A stretch of 64,000 nt of DNA, taken from contig NZ_JANRHG010000006.1 in NCBI RefSeq assembly GCF_024733845.1, positions 120,034-184,033 on the forward strand, read 5' to 3'. This document shows, piece after piece, positions 55,070 to 64,000 of the stretch (within the stretch, counting starts at the first letter, position 1; each line of letters begins with the position of its first letter). Made by a program: the position numbers and the translations under genes. The notes below the pieces were generated by a model, which had not been told where the DNA came from, did no database searches, and saw nothing but the letters and a program-made list of their open reading frames with translations. The stretch is from Neomoorella sulfitireducens. GTDB taxonomy: Bacteria; Bacillota; DSM-521; Neomoorellales; Neomoorellaceae.

Positions 55070-55936
55070 TTAACGCTTTTGTAAGGGTTGCACGCACCGG
55101 CTGCAACCACTGCACTGGATGAGCCGCTCACCAAAAACGCTTTTGATGGTGCTGATGGTGTTATGGTAGCGACCTTTATCGGTAGCGTGCAGGACGACCT
55201 GGCGGGGAGCAATAGTAATCAACGCGCTGATCAATAAATCTTCATAGTTAAGATCACTATCGACCATATCTACGACAAATCCTTCCAGGTAATCACCGCT
55301 GAGGTTCCGGTTTTCGCCATCACAGAGCTGGAAACCCCCTCCCGGGCTCAACACAACATGGACTTTTTCCACCCGGGGCTCCTGGGCGTCTACAAAGTAG
55401 CGTAATAGGCGGATAAATTCATCATATTCCTTTTCCATGAGGTATTCATCAACGGCTTCTCCAAGGGCCTGCTCCAGTTCCATTAAATAATCCGGCAGGC
55501 GAAAACGAACAAAACCGTCGATGTTTAACCAGGAATTTTCCTGTAGATACTCACGTATACGGGCAGTAATGGATTCTTCCCGCTGCTGGAGCTGCAGGCA
55601 ACTGTTTTCTCCTTGATCCAGGATTATCCTGGCGCGACGGCAGATTTCTTCTGCAGCCCCATCGTCAAGCCCTTCGTACTGGGTTAAGAGCATTCCTTCC
55701 AGCAAAGCTTCTTCCCATCGTTCGACAATAAAGGCGGCCACAATCTCGGCCACCTGTTCTGAAAAACGTTTAAGGTGTTTTTTCGAAGGCCGACCTGGAC
55801 CGGTTTCTAAAAAGCACCGGCAAAAGTTGAAGCCACCCTCTTGCCAGAGGTGAAGGCCTACGCTATAGCCAAATCTATGAATAAACTCGGCCTGTAAAAA
55901 ATCAATGGGCCTGGCAGTAACTAACGTTATATTCAT
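55070..55936 (-). CDS. ytxC: Sporulation protein YtxC
   Basis: 288-residue YtxC-family protein. Segments ITLVTARPIDFLQAEF, HLKRFSEQVAEIVAAFIVERWEEALL and HVVLSPGGGFQLCDGE, and a C-terminal CSGCSRC motif typical of the family. AAGGAGG site ten bases before ATG. Family is linked to endospore-forming Firmicutes; the molecular role is not well defined. Confidence 0.85.
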   Translation of the reverse strand: MNITLVTARPIDFLQAEFIHRFGYSVGLHLWQEGGFNFCRCFLETGPGRPSKKHLKRFSEQVAEIVAAFIVERWEEALLEGMLLTQYEGLDDGAAEEICRRARIILDQGENSCLQLQQREESITARIREYLQENSWLNIDGFVRFRLPDYLMELEQALGEAVDEYLMEKEYDEFIRLLRYFVDAQEPRVEKVHVVLSPGGGFQLCDGENRNLSGDYLEGFVVDMVDSDLNYEDLLISALITIAPRQVVLHATDKGRYHNTISTIKSVFGERLIQCSGCSRCVQPLQKR

Positions 55937-56113
55937 GGGCGTTACACCTCCTTGTGCTGCTATTATATGTGCCGCCCATGTTTTGTATACAGTTGAGCTG
56001 CCACCAGGCTATCTAGAAATATAGCTACTTTAAGGACTTATTAACCGGTTTATATTGGTAATAAGGTAATTTTTGAAATAAAAAAGGTCCTTCTCCAGGA
56101 CCATTATTATTGC

Positions 56114-56188
56114 TGGTGGGTCCGGCAGGGATTGAACCTGCGACCCCCTCCGCGTCAAGGAGGTGCTCTCCCACTGAGCTACGAACCC
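56114..56188 (-). tRNA. tRNA-Val (anticodon GAC)
   Basis: 75-base cloverleaf including encoded CCA. Acceptor GGGTTCG/CGGACCC (one G-U/mismatch tolerated), D-arm GCTC/GAGC, anticodon stem CCTCC/GGAGG with loop TTGACGC (anticodon GAC), T-arm GCAGG TTCAATC CCTGC. Confidence 0.95.
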
Positions 56189-56262
56189 ATTCTCTTTTTA
56201 TCTCCAGTGACAGGTTATATTATGCCAGAAAAAAAACTGCATGTCAAGGGAATGATGGCCCC

Positions 56263-57171
56263 TCATGCGCCCCCTTCTTTTTCACCTACCGCGGCCACTT
56301 TCTCGCTGAACTCGGCCGCATGGTAGGAACTGCGGACAAAGGGAGCAGAGGCTACATACAAAAAACCCATTCCCCGGCCTTTTTCAGCGTACCAGGCAAA
56401 GGTTTCCGGGGTGACAAATTCCTTTATTTCCAGGTGCGCGGGAGACGGCCGCAGGTACTGGCCGATAGTCAGGATATCGCAGTCTGCCGACCGGAGATCG
56501 GCCATTACCTGTAAAACTTCATCTGTTGTTTCTCCCAGGCCCACCATCAGGCCGGACTTGGTATAAATGGCCGGGTCAAGCTCCTTCATTTTTTTAAGAA
56601 TTTGAAGGCTGCGCCGGTAATCAGCCTGGGGCCGGACCGCCGGGTAGAGGCGAGGGACTGTCTCTACGTTATGGTTGAATATATCCGGCTTCGCCCTGGC
56701 GACAATGGCCAGGGCCCCTTCGTCACCCCGGAAATCCGGGGTGAGGACTTCAATATAAGCATCCGGCAGGGCGGCCCGCAGGGCGGCAATGGTGGCGGCA
56801 AAATGGCCGGCGCCGCCGTCGGGCAGGTCGTCCCGGGTTACCGAGGTAACTACTACATGCTTTAAACCCAGCTGCCACGCCGCTTCGGCCACCCGCTCTG
56901 GTTCATCCCGGTCTACTCCCTGCGGCCGGCCGTGCTCGACGGCGCAAAAGCGGCAGTTACGGGTGCAGGTATTGCCAAGGATCATAAAGGTGGCCGTGCG
57001 CCTGGCAAAACATTCGCCCAGGTTTGGGCAGAGGGCACTCTGGCAAACGGTGTTGAGATGCAGACCGGCAAGGAGCCGGCGGGTGGCTTCGATATCCCCG
57101 GAAGACGGTATTCGCTTCCGCAACCATGGGGGCAGGCGCCTGTGCCCACCCGCCTGTAAGGACGTCGCCAT
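56263..57171 (-). CDS. lipA: Lipoyl synthase
   Basis: 302-residue radical SAM enzyme inserting sulfur into octanoyl chains. Auxiliary cluster motif with Cys in [15 protein letters not shown] cluster [21 protein letters not shown], and [18 protein letters not shown]. Acts on lipoyl-domain proteins such as glycine cleavage H or 2-oxoacid dehydrogenase E2. Near lpdA, another lipoate-linked gene, 90 bases away. Confidence 0.96.
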   Translation of the reverse strand: MATSLQAGGHRRLPPWLRKRIPSSGDIEATRRLLAGLHLNTVCQSALCPNLGECFARRTATFMILGNTCTRNCRFCAVEHGRPQGVDRDEPERVAEAAWQLGLKHVVVTSVTRDDLPDGGAGHFAATIAALRAALPDAYIEVLTPDFRGDEGALAIVARAKPDIFNHNVETVPRLYPAVRPQADYRRSLQILKKMKELDPAIYTKSGLMVGLGETTDEVLQVMADLRSADCDILTIGQYLRPSPAHLEIKEFVTPETFAWYAEKGRGMGFLYVASAPFVRSSYHAAEFSEKVAAVGEKEGGA

Positions 57172-57261
57172 TTTACTTCCCTGCTTTACTTTCTTTATAT
57201 ACGCCTTTATATACGCTAGCCATGCAGAGCACTTGTAAGGAATTCTTCAGAAACTCCGCTT

Positions 57262-58641
57262 TTACGAATGAATGCTCTTCCCGTGTACCGCTTCGGCGGC
57301 TTCCATGACAGCTTCGGACAGGGTTGGATGGGCATGGATGGTCGCTGCCAGTTCGGTGGCAGTTATACCCTTGTTTACCGCCAGGACACTTTCAGCGATG
57401 AGCTCGGTGGCATGGGGTCCCATGATAAAGACCCCCAGGATCCGGTCGCTTTCTGCCTCGGCAATTATCTTGACCATACCTTCCGTTTCCCCGCTGCACA
57501 GGGCCTTGCCGCTGGCCTGGAAGGGGAATTTACCGACCTTGACCTTTAGGCCCCTTTCTTCGACGGCTTCTTTGGTCAGGCCAACGCCAGCGATCTCCGG
57601 CAGGGTATAGATACAACTGGGTACGGCGTCGTAGTTGACCTTTGTAGGCCGGCCCATGATGGTGGCTACCGCCGCCAAGCCCTGGGCCGAGGCCACATGG
57701 GCAAGCTGTATTTTATTGGTAACGTCGCCAATGGCGTAAATGCCGGGGACGTTTGTCCGCATATATTCGTCGACGATTATTTCACCTTTGGGTCCCATGG
57801 CGACGCCAGCTTCTTCCAGCCCTAAGTCCCGGGTGTTAAACTGGCGGCCGATGGAGATCAGAACTTTATCGGCATCTATGGTCTGGCCGTCAGCCAGGGT
57901 GGCCCGGACGCGATTGCCTTCTTCTTTAACTGCCGTTATCTGGGCCTTCGTCTTAATCTCCACCCCGGCTTTTTTGAGCAGCATACTGAAGCGCCGGGAA
58001 ATCTCACTGTCAATCATGGGGAGGATTGTGGGCATCATTTCTACAATGGTAACCTTGCTCCCCAGGGTGGCAAACAGGCTGGCGAATTCGCAGCCTATGA
58101 CCCCGCCGCCGATGATAAGGAGTTCTCCCGGTATCTCGGTCCATGCCAGGGCTTCGTTGCTGGTCACAACGGTGCTACCGTTGTATCCAAGGGAAGTTAT
58201 CAATGCCGGTTCCGACCCTGTGGCGAGGATGATGTTTTCGGCGTCAATATTTTCTATGCTACCTCCGTCGGTGACCACCTGCACCCGGCCGGGACCCTTA
58301 AGAAAGCCGCGCCCTTTGATATGGTCAACTTTGTTTTTCTTAAATAAATAGGCAATACCCTGGGTCAACTGCTTGACCACGACGTCCTTGCGCGCCGCCA
58401 GGCGGCCATAATCGACCCGATAATCCTCAACGTCGATGCCAAAGGCTGCCGCTCCCTGGATACCCTTAACCAGGGCCGCCCCGGCCAGCAGGGCTTTGGT
58501 GGGGATGCAACCGCGATTGAGACAGGTACCGCCCAAAGCATCCTGCTCGACTACTACCACCCTGGCTCCCAGCTGGGCTGCCCGGATGGCCGCCACATAG
58601 CCTCCTGGCCCGCCACCGATGATGGCTATCTGGTAACGCAT
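57262..58641 (-). CDS. lpdA: Dihydrolipoyl dehydrogenase
   Basis: 459-residue flavoprotein that reoxidises dihydrolipoyl groups with NAD+. FAD motif GGGPGGYVAA, redox-disulfide GGTCLNRGCIPTKAL, NAD motif GGGVIGCEFAS, FAD-binding YAIGDVT and C-terminal active-site HAHPTLSE with the catalytic His. Serves the glycine cleavage system or a 2-oxoacid complex not in the window. Confidence 0.96.
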   Translation of the reverse strand: MRYQIAIIGGGPGGYVAAIRAAQLGARVVVVEQDALGGTCLNRGCIPTKALLAGAALVKGIQGAAAFGIDVEDYRVDYGRLAARKDVVVKQLTQGIAYLFKKNKVDHIKGRGFLKGPGRVQVVTDGGSIENIDAENIILATGSEPALITSLGYNGSTVVTSNEALAWTEIPGELLIIGGGVIGCEFASLFATLGSKVTIVEMMPTILPMIDSEISRRFSMLLKKAGVEIKTKAQITAVKEEGNRVRATLADGQTIDADKVLISIGRQFNTRDLGLEEAGVAMGPKGEIIVDEYMRTNVPGIYAIGDVTNKIQLAHVASAQGLAAVATIMGRPTKVNYDAVPSCIYTLPEIAGVGLTKEAVEERGLKVKVGKFPFQASGKALCSGETEGMVKIIAEAESDRILGVFIMGPHATELIAESVLAVNKGITATELAATIHAHPTLSEAVMEAAEAVHGKSIHS

Positions 58642-58758
58642 CCTTAACTTCCTCCCACTTCTTCAAAATGTACCTCTTGCACTCCAACTGTCTTCCAGGC
58701 AATCTGGCCTTATGGCCTCTTTAGGGCGCGTGCATGGCTTCCTGCCTTTAATTTTCTC

Positions 58759-60087
58759 CTAAAACTTGGTCAGGTACTGGTCAATTTCCCACTGGTGCAC
58801 CCGGGTGCGGTATTCCTCACACTCAATCCGCTTGGCTTCCAGGAAACGCTGGTAGATATGGGGACCAAGGGCCTCCTGGATAACCGGATCCTTTTCTAAT
58901 TCATCCAGGGCTTCATCCAGGGTGCCTGGCAAAAGTTCAATACCTTGGGCCTTTAGGCTGGCTTTATCCATGTCATAAATATTGCCATTCACGGGAGGTG
59001 GTGGCTGGATGCGCTTCTTTATTCCATCCAGCCCGGCTTTTAGCATGACGGCAATGGCCAGGTAAGGGTTAGCCGAGGGATCGGGGTGGCGTACCTCCAG
59101 CCTCGTGGAGAGGCCCCGTTTGGCCGGGATACGGATTAAGGGGCTGCGGTTTTGCGGTGACCAGGCAATATATACCGGCGCTTCATACCCCGATACCAGG
59201 CGCTTATAGGAGTTAACCGTCGGGTTGGTAATGGCTGTCATACCCCGGACATGGGCGAGCAAGCCGCCGATAAAATAATAGGCAATTTCACTTAACTGCA
59301 TTTTATCTTCCGGATCATAAAAGGCATTTTTACCGTCGCGGAAGAGGGAAATATTACAGTGCATACCCGACCCGGCTATGCCGTAAATGGGTTTAGGCAT
59401 AAAAGTGGCATGAAGGCCGTGGCGCTGGGCAATAGTCCGTACCACGAACTTAAAAGTGGCGATATTGTCGGCCGTCCGCAGGGCGTCGGCATACTTAAAG
59501 TCGATTTCATGCTGGCCCGGGGCCACTTCATGGTGGGAAGCCTCAATTTCAAAGCCCATCTGCTGCAGGGTCAGGACCATGTCCCGCCGGGCGTCTTCAC
59601 CAAGGTCAACCGGGGTCAGGTCAAAATAACCGGCGCGGTCGTGGGTCTCCAGGGTCGGGCGGCCACTGGCGTCGGTGTGGAAAAGGAAAAACTCCGCCTC
59701 CGGCCCAACATTCATCGTAAAGCCCAAGGCTTCCGCTTCGGCGATAACCCTTTTCAGCGTTCCCCGTGGGCAGCCGATAAAGGGGGTGCCGTCAGCGTTG
59801 TAAACATCGCAGATGAGCCGTGCTACAGCGTCACCGTTGGGTCGCCAGGGAAAGATGGTAAAGGTGGAAGGGTCCGGTCGCAGGTACATATCGGATTCCT
59901 CTATGCGGACAAAACCTTCAATGGAGGAACCATCAAACATGAGCTCATTATTGAGGGCCTTGGGTAGTTGGTCGATTGTAATCGCTACATTTTTTAGAAC
60001 GCCAAAGATATCGGTAAACTGCAGGCGTATAAACTTGACGCCCAAATCGGCAGCTTGCTGTAAAATTAACTCCCGGCCTTCGGCCAT
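58759..60087 (-). CDS. glnA: Glutamine synthetase type I
   Basis: 442-residue GS I-alpha-type enzyme. Segments [85 protein letters not shown] and [16 protein letters not shown] are all present. The adenylylation-site Tyr region of the beta type is absent, as expected for feedback-regulated Firmicute enzymes. Strong promoter upstream; no GlnR site identified. Confidence 0.96.
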   Translation of the reverse strand: MAEGRELILQQAADLGVKFIRLQFTDIFGVLKNVAITIDQLPKALNNELMFDGSSIEGFVRIEESDMYLRPDPSTFTIFPWRPNGDAVARLICDVYNADGTPFIGCPRGTLKRVIAEAEALGFTMNVGPEAEFFLFHTDASGRPTLETHDRAGYFDLTPVDLGEDARRDMVLTLQQMGFEIEASHHEVAPGQHEIDFKYADALRTADNIATFKFVVRTIAQRHGLHATFMPKPIYGIAGSGMHCNISLFRDGKNAFYDPEDKMQLSEIAYYFIGGLLAHVRGMTAITNPTVNSYKRLVSGYEAPVYIAWSPQNRSPLIRIPAKRGLSTRLEVRHPDPSANPYLAIAVMLKAGLDGIKKRIQPPPPVNGNIYDMDKASLKAQGIELLPGTLDEALDELEKDPVIQEALGPHIYQRFLEAKRIECEEYRTRVHQWEIDQYLTKF

Positions 60088-60156
60088 AAATTAGCTTCCC
60101 CTCTCTAAAGATTAAAGCGCCCCAGTGAAAGGACGCCTCTTCACTTATACAGATAA

Positions 60157-60185
60157 ATTATAGCATCCGCCTTTACAGGATTCAA
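60157..60185 (-). promoter_or_regulatory. Promoter of glnA
   Basis: TTGAAT, 17-base spacer, TATAAT on the minus strand, about 70 bases before the glnA start. A GTGAA/TTCAC hairpin follows in the leader. Confidence 0.8.
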
Positions 60186-60208
60186 CAATTTTTATATCTG
60201 CTATCCAG

Positions 60209-61342
60209 CTACACCTGGCCCAGCATCTCGGCCGCATAACCCAGAATGCGCTGCAGGATTTCTTCCCGTTTGGCATTTATAGCCGCAAAATCCATGGCCG
60301 GGGTATAGTAGCTTTCCATATGATCATGGGTAAGTTTTGCCTCCCGGATATGGGCAATAGCCCGGTCCAGGGCCGCCTGGTAACGCACAACGGCACTGGC
60401 AATCTCATTGCCGTAGAGGTTTAAATGCTCCCGATCAATAAAGCGATTCAAATCCACGGCCATATCTACCTGAAGCCCGGGGATGGTCTTTATGTCAATA
60501 TCATGGGGTGGCTGCCAGTTCATCGCCGCTGCCTGGATTTCCGGGATAACAACCATATCAATATTGCTGGGATCAAAGGGGCAATGGTAAACTTCAGTAT
60601 CAAGACCTTTCTCATGGGCCAGCCGCGCTACCGCGGCCAGGATCTCCGCAACCCCGGTTCCAGGATCCCCGGCAATGGTAAAAAGACGCCGGATATCCTG
60701 GAGCAAAGTTTCTACGTTGCCGGTGACCAGTCCCTGGGACGTCAGGGCAGTCGCAAAAAGATGGCGTTCCCGGGCCTTCCGGTTATAGCGGGGGCGTACC
60801 CCGGCAAAAATAGCTTCAAGGAGTTCGGCTTTGGCCTGGTAGACCCTGGGTATAATCATACTCTCGGCCACATAACTCTCCCACTCATCCCGGATCACCC
60901 TGGCCTCCTTTAGAGCACTGTAGGCGATGCGGTACAGGCGGCTAATGCGGGCATTATCCTGCAGGACCTGTTCCTTGCTGGCCCGCATTTTATCTTCATC
61001 CCAGTAGTCGCCAAGGTGGATAATCTCATCCACCGCTCCCGGGTTTTTGGGGTCAAAAATATGGGGTGCGGTGCCGTCGATAATGGCTACCCGGATCTTG
61101 GGGATAACCACCCCATCGAGGGAGTTGTTATCTGAAGAACAGCAGTGGAATTCCACATCAAAACCCCACTCCAGCATGGCTTCACCAATCTTTCGCATGA
61201 AGGTGGACTTGCCCACTCCGGGCCCACCTTTGACAACAAAGATGCGTGTGGCATCGGGTTCAATGATAAAATCGTAAAAGGAATAAAAACCCTTGCAGGT
61301 ATTGCCGCCGGGAAATACCTTCTTTAATTTACCTTTCGGCAT
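60209..61342 (-). CDS. P-loop ATPase with duplicated domain (PRK06851-like)
   Basis: 377 residues, two tandem copies of a P-loop NTPase-like unit. First: Walker A GGPGVGKST (39-47), followed by DVEFHCCSSDNNSLDGVVIP. Second (about 195-330): GDPGTGVAEI (225-234), then DTEVYHCPFDPSNIDMVVIP, an obvious duplicate in which the Walker Lys and Ser are Val231 and Ala232. Only the first half can hydrolyse ATP normally. ATG at 61342 chosen for GGAGGGG nine bases upstream. Family found in clostridia; function unknown. Confidence 0.78.
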   Translation of the reverse strand: MPKGKLKKVFPGGNTCKGFYSFYDFIIEPDATRIFVVKGGPGVGKSTFMRKIGEAMLEWGFDVEFHCCSSDNNSLDGVVIPKIRVAIIDGTAPHIFDPKNPGAVDEIIHLGDYWDEDKMRASKEQVLQDNARISRLYRIAYSALKEARVIRDEWESYVAESMIIPRVYQAKAELLEAIFAGVRPRYNRKARERHLFATALTSQGLVTGNVETLLQDIRRLFTIAGDPGTGVAEILAAVARLAHEKGLDTEVYHCPFDPSNIDMVVIPEIQAAAMNWQPPHDIDIKTIPGLQVDMAVDLNRFIDREHLNLYGNEIASAVVRYQAALDRAIAHIREAKLTHDHMESYYTPAMDFAAINAKREEILQRILGYAAEMLGQV

Positions 61343-61476
61343 GGCTGTCCCCTCCCTTGCTGGCCTGCATTCTAAGCTCAAGCCTCTCCATTACATGTTA
61401 TGCAGCCGGCCGCGGGAATTTCTGCTGCGGCATGAGGAAATGACTGGAACCAGAGTTTTAAGGAGGGCCTAAAAGC

Positions 61477-61965
61477 TTGGACATCGGCGAAAGCTTGGTC
61501 GGTTCCTATTTTAAATACGTCCTGGGCTGCAAAATCGTCGTCTACAACTGTCACCTGGAGGGCGGCGGCGAGATCGACGTGATCGCCCTGGCGCCGGACG
61601 GCAGCAGGGTCTACCTGTGTGAAGTAGCCACCCACCTGCGGGGTCTCCTTTACGGTGACAGCAACGCTGCCACGTGCACGCGCATAGCTCATAAAATAAA
61701 AAGGGCGGCTGCCTTTGCCGCCGCCAATTTCCCTGGGTGGGAACCGGTTTTCATGCTCTGGGCCCCGGTCGTGTCCCGGGGCCTGGTGCGAGATCTGGTT
61801 GCTATAAAAGAAAACTGTCCCGCCCATGGCATCACGGTAGAGCTGGTCCTCAACCACAACTATACCGCCTGCATCCGCCGCTTACGGGAAGCGGCGCGGC
61901 AAAATATTAAAACTACCGACGAACCTGCCTTCCGCTTGCTCCAGATTCTGGAACACCTGCGTTAA
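61477..61965 (+). CDS. PD-(D/E)XK nuclease-fold-like protein, unknown function
   Basis: 162 residues. The stretch GEIDVIALAPDGSRVYLCEVATHL (Glu32, Asp34, Glu49) resembles the PD-(D/E)XK core seen in YraN-like and Holliday-junction-type nucleases, but the Lys after the last Glu is replaced (EVAT). TTG start with AAGGAGG about ten bases upstream. The 3' end overlaps convergent ubiX by 53 bases. Could be an inactive nuclease-like protein or a true nuclease with a shifted Lys. Confidence 0.62.
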   Translation: MDIGESLVGSYFKYVLGCKIVVYNCHLEGGGEIDVIALAPDGSRVYLCEVATHLRGLLYGDSNAATCTRIAHKIKRAAAFAAANFPGWEPVFMLWAPVVSRGLVRDLVAIKENCPAHGITVELVLNHNYTACIRRLREAARQNIKTTDEPAFRLLQILEHLR

Positions 61966-62533
61966 GATTTGTCTTCTCACCGCCGCGCCAGCGTGTTGCC
62001 ACCTCGAACTCAAGTCCAAGTTGGTCCATAATGCGCCCCACCAGGTGGTTGACCAGGTCGTCAATATTCCTCGGCTGGTAATAAAAAGCAGGCATGGGAG
62101 GCATAATAACAGCCCCCAGTCGCGCCAGGGTCAACATATTCTCCAGGTGAATTGCATGCAAAGGCGTTTCCCGGGGGACAAGGATAAGTTTCCGGCCTTC
62201 CTTTAAAGTAACATCGGCAGCCCGTATTATCAAGTTAGCTGCGTAGCCGTGGGCAATACCCGCCAGGGTTTTCATACTGCAAGGAATAATAATCATACCC
62301 TGGTGCTGGAAAGAACCGCTGGCCACCGGCGCCGACAAATCGTCTTCGGGATAACAACGAGGAGCTAACTCACAGATATCTGCTTCGGCAAGGCCTGTTT
62401 CGAGGCGGATGGTTTCCCTGCCCCAGTGGCTTAAAATTAAATGAACATCAACATCCTTTTTCTTTAAAGCTTCCAGCAGCCTGACGGCATAGATGGCACC
62501 GGTAGCTCCCGTAACTGCCACGACTAATTTCAT
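61913..62533 (-). CDS. ubiX: Flavin prenyltransferase UbiX
   Basis: 206 residues. VAVTGATGAIYAVRLLEAL flavin-binding start, APVASGSFQHQGMIIIPCSMKTLAGIAHGYA, and KLILVPRETPLHAIHLENMLTLARLGAVIMPPMPAFY. Makes prenyl-FMN for UbiD-type decarboxylases; no ubiD is in the window. The C-terminal 20 residues past the usual end overlap the neighbour and look unconserved. Confidence 0.93.
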   Translation of the reverse strand: MKLVVAVTGATGAIYAVRLLEALKKKDVDVHLILSHWGRETIRLETGLAEADICELAPRCYPEDDLSAPVASGSFQHQGMIIIPCSMKTLAGIAHGYAANLIIRAADVTLKEGRKLILVPRETPLHAIHLENMLTLARLGAVIMPPMPAFYYQPRNIDDLVNHLVGRIMDQLGLEFEVATRWRGGEKTNLNAGVPESGASGRQVRR

Positions 62534-62659
62534 AAATTATTTTTCCCCTTCCCGTGTTTCGTCAGTTGCTCTTTGTTAACCATAATTCAATCCTCCCGGT
62601 ACTGTCAAGGTGAGCCATACACTGACCAAAGAAATACCCAAATTTTGGCAATGGTTATA

Positions 62660-62690
62660 AAAAACGCTCCAGAATAGACCTGAAGCGCCT
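62660..62690 (-). terminator. Terminator of M24-fold gene
   Basis: Stem GGCGCTTCAG/CTGGAGCGTT with one G-U pair, then TTTTTTAT on the minus strand, next to the stop at 62694. Confidence 0.75.
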
Positions 62691-62693
62691 TTA

Positions 62694-63797
62694 TTATATC
62701 TGAACTAATTCCCGCGGGTGATCCGTCAATATTTCGTTCTTATCCTCGCCGATATAAATAACGTCTGTCACCCTGGGTCCGCCAATACCGGGACGGTAAA
62801 TAGTAGGCAATAGCAGATCCACTACCATGCCGGCCTCGATAACCTCCGTCCGGCCCTTGCCAATGATGGGGTAAAACTCCGACTGGCGCAGGCCCACGCC
62901 ATAGCCGACCAGGTCCAGGTAGCTGTTAGCGTAGCCAGCCTTTTCCACCACTTCCCGGGCGGCGGCATCCACTTCCCCTGCTGTGGCCCCGGGCCTTAAG
63001 GCAGCTATGGCCCGGCTCTGGGCCTCCAGCAAAATCTGGTATACCTGTTCCTGTTCATCCGAAATTTTTCCCACGGCCACGGTGCGGAACATTTTGGCGC
63101 AATAGCCCTCATAGGTTGCCCCCAGGTGGATGACCACCGCCTCATTGGGGGTAATCTTTTTGTTGCTGGCGCAGGGATGGGTAAGGAGGGTACGTTCTCC
63201 GGATACCACCTGAGGTCGGAAAGAGGAACCCCCTGAACCCGCCTTCAGCCTGGCGTATTCCGCCTCGGCAAGGATATCGAGTTCCGTCACCCCAGGTCGT
63301 ACGCTCTTAATGGCCGCTTCCATGCCGCGGCAGGCGGCTGCTGCCGCCCGCCGCAGGAGATCCACTTCCGCTGGTTCTTTAATGGCTCGAATCCGATAGA
63401 AGATATCGCTCGCCCCGATAAAGTTGCTTTCCGGAAAAGCCTGGCGCAAGCCGTCGTAAAGGGCGAAGTCGACAAAATAGCGCTCAAACCCGATACGTGG
63501 CTCCTTCAGGCCGTAGGCCCTGATCCGTTCTACAACCTTGCTGGCCAGGCTCTCCCGAGGAAAGACATAGCCATAGGTGGTAAGCCCCGACTCCCGTTCC
63601 ACGTAGCCTGCATCCAGCCACAGGGTGACGGCGCAGGGTTCCCCCACCCGGGGGATAAGGACCGCCAGGCACTCGATCTGGGTCAGGCCGGTGAAATAGA
63701 TCAGGTTTTCCCGGTTGACTACCAGGAGCAGGTCCAGATTCTTTGCGGCCATTAACTTTTGGGCTTTCTCTACGCGGGTAGAGATATATGCTACCAT
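62694..63797 (-). CDS. M24 (creatinase/prolidase-fold) protein lacking metal ligands
   Basis: 367 residues with an N-terminal creatinase domain and a C-terminal pita-bread domain clearly alignable to Xaa-Pro peptidases (LEAQSRAIAALRPG, REVVEKAGY, GMVV, RPGIGGPRV). All five metal ligands of that family are replaced: Asp to His224 (VVIHLGA), Asp to Lys235 (GYCAKMFRT), His to Tyr299 (VGYGVGL), Glu to a Leu near 329, and Glu to Thr344 (RVTD). It therefore cannot be a normal di-metal aminopeptidase; metal-free members such as creatinase exist. ATG at 63797 follows AAGGAAC. True activity unknown. Confidence 0.75.
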   Translation of the reverse strand: MVAYISTRVEKAQKLMAAKNLDLLLVVNRENLIYFTGLTQIECLAVLIPRVGEPCAVTLWLDAGYVERESGLTTYGYVFPRESLASKVVERIRAYGLKEPRIGFERYFVDFALYDGLRQAFPESNFIGASDIFYRIRAIKEPAEVDLLRRAAAAACRGMEAAIKSVRPGVTELDILAEAEYARLKAGSGGSSFRPQVVSGERTLLTHPCASNKKITPNEAVVIHLGATYEGYCAKMFRTVAVGKISDEQEQVYQILLEAQSRAIAALRPGATAGEVDAAAREVVEKAGYANSYLDLVGYGVGLRQSEFYPIIGKGRTEVIEAGMVVDLLLPTIYRPGIGGPRVTDVIYIGEDKNEILTDHPRELVQI

Positions 63798-64000
63798 GGT
63801 GGGTAGTTCCTTTTATTTAATTTACATGCTAAGGTCTTATTGGTGAGCATTCTTGTAGTTATAACGAGAACCGCCCTAGGCTAGATAGTGACTTTTTAGC
63901 ACGGAAGTACCTATTTATCAGGAGGTTGCAGAACTTGTTTTACCGATAACATTCTACTTGGTGCTATTACTACCATCACCAGACCTTTACGGCCTGGGCG
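63798..64000. other. Intergenic end of window, no gene identified
   Basis: AT-rich upstream region of the M24-fold gene. CAGGAGG at 63930 on the plus strand could be a ribosome site, but frames started after it either stop within a few codons or show no recognisable start before the window ends. Confidence 0.4.

Noticed and set aside
61378..61857. 159-codon minus-strand frame over the nuclease-like gene
   Set aside because: The plus-strand frame has a ribosome site and PD-(D/E)XK-like pattern; the minus frame has neither.

Overview
The window looks like a chromosome segment of a thermophilic acetogenic clostridium, most likely Moorella or a close relative. I infer this from three things read in the sequence: an NAD-linked [FeFe]-hydrogenase operon with its maturases, a stressosome operon ending in a GGDEF gene (an arrangement known from Moorella thermoacetica), and Firmicute features such as T-box leaders, strong Shine-Dalgarno sites, frequent TTG/GTG starts and the sporulation gene ytxC. 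No species assignment was tested.

Layout. 1-2707 (+): the end of a GlcD-type flavin oxidase and a GlcF-type Fe-S subunit. 2801-3442 (-): an SGNH hydrolase. 3703-13206 (-): one ten-gene hydrogenase operon. Its catalytic genes are a HydA, a HydB fused to a GltD-type oxidoreductase, and a HydC. Its accessory genes encode a [2Fe-2S] protein, two GHKL ATPases, two DRTGG proteins, a PHP protein and a second, HydS-like hydrogenase-fold protein. A near-perfect Rex-type operator sits just before the first gene. 13571-15331 (+): MarR regulator and MFS exporter. 15387-17488 (-): slipin and NfeD protease. 17740-24063: a GntR regulator with a TRAP-like permease and small membrane protein on one side, and divergently AtuA, DUF4387 and a sodium-solute symporter. 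24177-29720 (-): oppABCDF peptide transporter. 29906-32738 (-): hydG, hydE and a TM1266-type regulator behind a possible structured leader. 33105-33620 (+): a coiled-coil protein made of tandem 42-bp repeats.

33640-45123 (-): housekeeping genes pfkA, polX, zapA, pheT and pheS (T-box leader), an RNA methyltransferase, trkA/trkH, and infC-rpmI-rplT with an attenuator leader. 45223-48244 (-): rsbR-rsbS-rsbT-rsbX-GGDEF stressosome module. 48.6-50.15 kb: an IS110-family element with a candidate bridge-RNA region, next to a truncated response-regulator fragment. 50487-51848 (+): sensor-like HD protein. 52070-54366 (-): thrS with a classic T-box. 54390-63797: DUF445, ytxC, tRNA-Val, lipA, lpdA, glnA, a duplicated P-loop protein, a nuclease-fold protein (+), ubiX, and an M24-fold protein that has lost its metal ligands.

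How it fits together. The hydrogenase operon and the hydEG cluster supply and assemble an H2-NAD(P)H-ferredoxin enzyme, apparently under redox control. The third maturase, hydF, is not in the window. The two strongest candidates for undescribed biology are the HydB-GltD fusion and the sensory-looking set of HydS-like, DRTGG, ATPase and PHP proteins co-transcribed with the hydrogenase.
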